Source of the DNA: Actinomortierella ambigua
Lineage: Eukaryota; Mortierellomycota; Mortierellomycetes; Mortierellales; Mortierellaceae
DNA length: 33,511 nucleotides
Assembly (NCBI GenBank): GCA_016098155.1
Contig: JAAAJB010000389.1
Coordinates: 1-33,511, forward strand
Direction of reading: 5' to 3'
Made by a program: the position numbers and the translations under genes. The notes beneath the pieces were generated by a model, which saw only the letters and a list, made by a program, of their open reading frames with translations, was not told where the DNA came from and ran no database searches. Of the stretch, positions 29,843 through 33,511 are shown in pieces; the first letter of the stretch is position 1; each line of letters begins with the position of its first letter.

Positions 29843-32800
29843 TTAGAGGTGGTGTTGTTGTTTATATAGCTGGACCGTGTCGAGGGCGTGGGAAGTGAGG
29901 CTAGACTCAGGCTCCCACGTAGCCTCGCTGACAGGGTATCCTAGCCACTCCACCAGAAAAAAGTATTCCTGTCTGGTGCCGGAGCGGGATGACGAGGTGG
30001 TAAGTACGTGGTCGATGAGTGCTTTCACTTCAAATTCTTCTTCGCCTTCGACGATCTCGGTCGCTGGGCGACTGTGGGTGCGGTTGCTGAGCTCCGGAGG
30101 GGGTGCGATGAAGGGTTTGAACCTGTCGACGTGGAAGACATTATGGATTTTCATATTTCGAGGGAGGTGAACTTCGAAAGAGACTGGGGAGTGTTGTCGA
30201 GTGATAAGATATGGTCCCAGGAAGTTGTGTTGGAGTGCCTTGGATCCACGGCCTCGGAATGCCTCGGTGGTGATGTTTTCTGCGTTGAGGTAGACCATGT
30301 CGCCGACCTCGTAGGAGTGGGCACGTCGTCGTCTGTTCGCATTGGAGGCCTGGCGTTGCTGGGCCGTAGTGGTCGCCTGCTGTGCCTGCTGGAGGGCGAA
30401 TTGTTGTCCTCGGATGAAGTCGCTCACTGCGGGGGTGGGTGACTCCACTGGGGCTAAGAGAGAGGCGGGTAGGCGGGGAGCAAAGCCGTGGTTGAGGACG
30501 AAGGGGCTGACGCCTGTGGAGGCGTTGGTCGCGTTGTTGCAGGCGAATTCCAGGGCAGAGAGGAACTTGTCCCAGTCGTCCTGCCTGTGATTGACGTATG
30601 CCTTCAGCATGGTTTTGAGTGTTTGATTTGCGCGCTCCGTTTGGCCGTCGGTCTGTGGGTGAAACGATGTAGACATACCCAACTTGGTGCCCATGAGGGT
30701 GGTCAGCTCGGTCCATACGCGGCTGGTGAAGCGGACGTCCCGATCGGAGATGATCGTAGATGGCATGCCGTGGAGGCGGAACACATTGTCGAAGAGGCAG
30801 CGAGCCACGTCCTCCGCATTGTCCTTGGTGTGGCTAGCCGCGAAGTGGACTTGGCGAGACATCTTGTCGACAAAGACCGTGATGGCGTCAAAACCCGATT
30901 TGGTTTTAGGAAGTTTGCCCACAAAATCCATGGAGACAGTGTCCCACCGCTGGGCTGGGATCTCCAATGGCTGCAGAAGGCCCGCTGGCAACGCGCGGGA
31001 TGGCTTGGTGCGCTGGCAAGTGTCGCACGAAGCCACGTATTGTCGCACATCCTTGGCAATGCGGGGCCAATAGAAAGTGTGCCGAAGGGAGTTGTAGGTG
31101 CGATCGAATCCAGGGTGGCCCGCTATGGGTGCGTCGTGGGCGTCGTGCAGGAGTGTCCAGCGAAGGTCGCTTGACGAGGGAACGCAGACCAGGATTTTTC
31201 CGCGCCGTTGAACGCAAAGGACCGTGTCGTGTAGGGAGTATTCAGGGGGGCCGGTGCCCTCTTGGCAAGCGGTGTAGATGGGTCCGAGGCGCCTATCGGT
31301 GGCGTAGGCAAGGGCGAGTTGTTGTTTGATGTCGTCGCTGACGGAGGTCAGGCCCAGGTTGTTGAAATGGATAGCCTCGGGTGGGTCCGGTTGTTCGAGG
31401 TCTGGTCGACGAGAGAGAGCGTCTGGGACAGTGTTGTCCTGGCCCCGTTTGTATTTGATGTCGAAGTCGAAATTCTGAAAGTACTCCATCCAGCGTGCTT
31501 GGCGTGTGGAGAGTTTTGGTTGGGTAGGAAAGTGGCGGAGGGTGTCGTGATCTGTGTAAACGACGAAGTGTTGGCCATCTAAATAGTAGCGCCAGGTTTT
31601 GAGAGCGTGGCACACGGCGAGGAGTTCCTGTTCATGGGTGGGGTAATTACGTTCAGCGCTGGAGAGTTTTTTGGAAGTGAAGGCCACCGGTCTGGCGCTG
31701 CCGGAGGGGTCCGTCTGGAAGAGTACCGCACCCATGGCGAAGCGGGATGCGTCAGTTTCCACGGTTGTCGGTAGGTCAGGGTCGAATATGCGTAGAACAG
31801 GGGCCGAGGTGATGGCGTCCTTGAGGGCGTTAAATGCTGTTTCCTGACCGTCGCCCCAGAGAAAGGTCTTATCCTTGCCGATGAGGTCGGAGAGGGGAAG
31901 GGCGATGGAAGCAAAGCCGTTGACATAGTTGGCGTAATATTGAGCGAGTCCGAGGAATTGTTGAACGTGTTTCATCGAGGTGGGACGAGGCCATTCGCGG
32001 ATGGCTTTGACGTGGCCACCGCTCGTGCGGACGCCGTCTTTGCAAACCGTGTGGCCTAAGAACTCGACTTCTTCCTGAAGGAAGGAACACTTGCTCAGTT
32101 TGCAATAGAGGCGGTTCTCGCGGAGGAGCTGGAGGAGACGGCGGAGCGCCACGAGATGCTCCGCCTTGGACGCATGGAACAGCAACAGGTCGTCAAGGAA
32201 ATTGACGAGACCACCAAGGCTGTCGGAAATAGGCTGGTTGGTCGGGGCGTCACCCTGGGGCACGAGTTGGTTGGTCATGGGACTGAGTACCTTGGCGAAG
32301 ACGCGAGAGGCGTGGGCAGGGGCCGACGTGCTGCCGAAAGGAACGACGTTCCATTGGAAACTGCCAAGACTGCAGCGGAACGCGGTCTTGTAACGGTCAT
32401 CAGGGTGGACAGGGAGTTGGTGGTAGGCCGAGAGGAGGTCCAGTTTGGTGAAGACTTGGGCGCCACGGAACTTGTCGATGAGTTCGTCGATACGTGGAAG
32501 AGGGTAGCGGTCCTTCTTGGTAATCTTGTTCAAACCCCTGTAGTCGATGCACATGCGCAGCCCACCGTCCTTCTTCTTGACGAATAATACAGGGGCGCCA
32601 TAAGGGGAAGTACTGGGCTCGATGAGGCCTTTGTCCAACAGCTCCTGGAGTTGTTTTTTCAATTCCTCTTGTTCTGCGAGGGAGAGGCGAATTACTGGTC
32701 GGACAGGGGGCTCGGCAGACGGGTCAACCTCGATCCGGAAAGGCATACCTCTGTCTGGGGGAAGGCCAGGGGGAAGGGAATCGGGGAAGACGTCCTGGAA

Positions 32801-33511
32801 CTCGTCTACAATCTCCTGGATCTCGGGGGGAAGGACAATTTTGGGTTTGTCGGGGTGGGAAGGGTCACCAGAGGCGGTGACAAAGGCGAGGAATGTCTCG
32901 TTTTCTGTGTCGGCGGCCAATTGGCGGAACGTGAGGTTGTTGACCAAGACATTCTGAAGGCCGGTGGAGCTGTAGGAGCGGCGGTAGCTCTCGTTGCACA
33001 CCCAAGTGATGTCCGAATGGCCTTGGCGAAAGTGAAGGGTGTTGGTGCGCCAGTCGATGGAAGGGTTGAACAATGTGAGCCATGGTTTACCGAGAATCAA
33101 GTCATAGCGCTGTAGGGGGTAGAGGAGAGCGTCGGCGATCGTGCCGCGGAACCCACGGCGCTCGAGGAGCACCGAGGCGGAGCGGGAGGTGAACGTGGTG
33201 GTGCCGTTGGGGAGAGTGACAGGGACGGGGTCACAGGTGGAAGTGTCCAGGCCATGTCGGTGCTGGAAAAACGAAGAGAGGACATTGGCTTGGGCCCCCC
33301 CATCGATGAGGATTCTGGCCGGGTAGCCGTTAACAGAGCCCGTGAACTGGAGAAGGGTATTCTTGGCTTCTTCCTGGGTGAAGGAGCACAAGAGAGTGGC
33401 GTTCTCGAGAGGGGCGGGGGGAGGTACAGGAGGAGGTGCGGTCGAAGGAGCGGGGTTAGGCTCTGTTACCCATCCTCTCATACGTTTGTATTGAGAGGCT
33501 GGGTGGAAAGT
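29843..33511 (-). CDS. pol: Ty3/gypsy Pol polyprotein, 5'-truncated by the window edge
   Basis: The frame is open to the edge, so the true start lies outside; residues here are counted from the first Met (33481). Seen in order: retropepsin-like motif LIDGGAQANVL (D60, with DGG in place of the usual DSG/DTG); reverse transcriptase with CIDYRGLNKIT, TKLDLLSAYHQ and active-site FLDD (428-431); RNase H (D577, E617/E619, D644); integrase zinc-binding H782-H789-C819-C822; integrase catalytic D852, D913 and E949 with exactly 35 residues between the last two; a GPY/F module (G1089-P1090-Y1091); and a chromodomain at 1149-1212 whose aromatic cage residues F1150, W1179 and Y1182 are present. No stop or frameshift interrupts it. 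It should polymerise and integrate the element's cDNA, with the chromodomain steering insertion towards methylated histone H3 chromatin (family knowledge). Confidence 0.95.
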   Translation of the reverse strand, partial: TFHPASQYKRMRGWVTEPNPAPSTAPPPVPPPAPLENATLLCSFTQEEAKNTLLQFTGSVNGYPARILIDGGAQANVLSSFFQHRHGLDTSTCDPVPVTLPNGTTTFTSRSASVLLERRGFRGTIADALLYPLQRYDLILGKPWLTLFNPSIDWRTNTLHFRQGHSDITWVCNESYRRSYSSTGLQNVLVNNLTFRQLAADTENETFLAFVTASGDPSHPDKPKIVLPPEIQEIVDEFQDVFPDSLPPGLPPDRGMPFRIEVDPSAEPPVRPVIRLSLAEQEELKKQLQELLDKGLIEPSTSPYGAPVLFVKKKDGGLRMCIDYRGLNKITKKDRYPLPRIDELIDKFRGAQVFTKLDLLSAYHQLPVHPDDRYKTAFRCSLGSFQWNVVPFGSTSAPAHASRVFAKVLSPMTNQLVPQGDAPTNQPISDSLGGLVNFLDDLLLFHASKAEHLVALRRLLQLLRENRLYCKLSKCSFLQEEVEFLGHTVCKDGVRTSGGHVKAIREWPRPTSMKHVQQFLGLAQYYANYVNGFASIALPLSDLIGKDKTFLWGDGQETAFNALKDAITSAPVLRIFDPDLPTTVETDASRFAMGAVLFQTDPSGSARPVAFTSKKLSSAERNYPTHEQELLAVCHALKTWRYYLDGQHFVVYTDHDTLRHFPTQPKLSTRQARWMEYFQNFDFDIKYKRGQDNTVPDALSRRPDLEQPDPPEAIHFNNLGLTSVSDDIKQQLALAYATDRRLGPIYTACQEGTGPPEYSLHDTVLCVQRRGKILVCVPSSSDLRWTLLHDAHDAPIAGHPGFDRTYNSLRHTFYWPRIAKDVRQYVASCDTCQRTKPSRALPAGLLQPLEIPAQRWDTVSMDFVGKLPKTKSGFDAITVFVDKMSRQVHFAASHTKDNAEDVARCLFDNVFRLHGMPSTIISDRDVRFTSRVWTELTTLMGTKLGMSTSFHPQTDGQTERANQTLKTMLKAYVNHRQDDWDKFLSALEFACNNATNASTGVSPFVLNHGFAPRLPASLLAPVESPTPAVSDFIRGQQFALQQAQQATTTAQQRQASNANRRRRAHSYEVGDMVYLNAENITTEAFRGRGSKALQHNFLGPYLITRQHSPVSFEVHLPRNMKIHNVFHVDRFKPFIAPPPELSNRTHSRPATEIVEGEEEFEVKALIDHVLTTSSSRSGTRQEYFFLVEWLGYPVSEATWEPESSLTSHALDTVQLYKQQHHL

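Larger units (their letters stand above)
28838..33511 (-). mobile_element. Ty3/gypsy chromovirus LTR retrotransposon (5' part outside window)
   Basis: The element runs right to left. Pol (33511-29843) is followed by a purine-rich tract, a 224-codon ORF and a TATA-containing region interpreted as the 3' LTR. Gag, the primer-binding site and the 5' LTR lie beyond the right edge, so LTR identity and target duplication cannot be checked. The domain order protease-RT-RNase H-integrase plus C-terminal chromodomain defines a chromovirus (Metaviridae). The long intact pol frame suggests recent insertion. The outer boundary at 28838 is a guess from the TG/CA rule. Confidence 0.85.

Overview
This is nuclear DNA of a filamentous fungus. 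The genes carry GT-AG introns (nine placed here), have pyrimidine-rich leaders, and encode Gln-rich and Ser/Thr-rich low-complexity proteins. The intergenic spaces are full of microsatellites and A/T runs, and a chromodomain-bearing Ty3/gypsy retrotransposon sits at the right end. The intron style, the codon bias of the highly expressed genes and the HSPA12-like Hsp70 suggest an early-diverging lineage such as Mortierellomycotina/Mucoromycota. That placement is inference; no marker gene in the window proves it.

Layout, left to right. A gene-poor flank (1-895) leads into a four-exon translation initiation factor eIF4G gene (917-6763, +). It is convergent with a two-exon IML2/TTC39-family gene (7259-9869, -). 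A 5.2-kb stretch without a convincing gene (9870-15073) follows and ends in a TATA-box promoter for a two-exon major-facilitator membrane protein (15074-16961, +). Next come a small thioredoxin-fold Fmp46/DUF1687 protein (17484-18084, -) and, divergent from it, a three-exon gene (19471-23577, +). That gene joins a Ser/Thr/Ala-rich basic region, a long coiled coil and an SH3BGR-type thioredoxin-fold domain. A two-exon gene (24287-27942, +) fuses a Q/Y/G/N-rich prion-like region to an HSPA12-like Hsp70 ATPase; a 1364-nt intron splits its first phosphate-binding motif.

Right end. A broken cysteine-rich gene (about 28009-28734, -) lies just beyond the 3' end of a Ty3/gypsy chromovirus in minus orientation (about 28838-33511, cut by the window edge). 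Its pol reads protease, reverse transcriptase, RNase H, integrase and chromodomain, with catalytic residues largely intact. Downstream of pol is a 224-codon ORF of unknown function. It ends four bases before a TATA box and so probably lies inside the U3 part of the 3' LTR.

The host genes do not form a pathway. They cover translation initiation (eIF4G), proteostasis (Iml2-like, Hsp70-like), transport, mitochondrial redox and possibly the cytoskeleton. The observations most worth a second look are the LTR-embedded ORF, the prion-like Hsp70, the coiled-coil/SH3BGR fusion, the long ER/K helix in eIF4G with an alternative stop-introducing splice site, and the broken zinc-finger-like gene beside the retrotransposon. 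All exon boundaries come from reading frames and splice consensus only.
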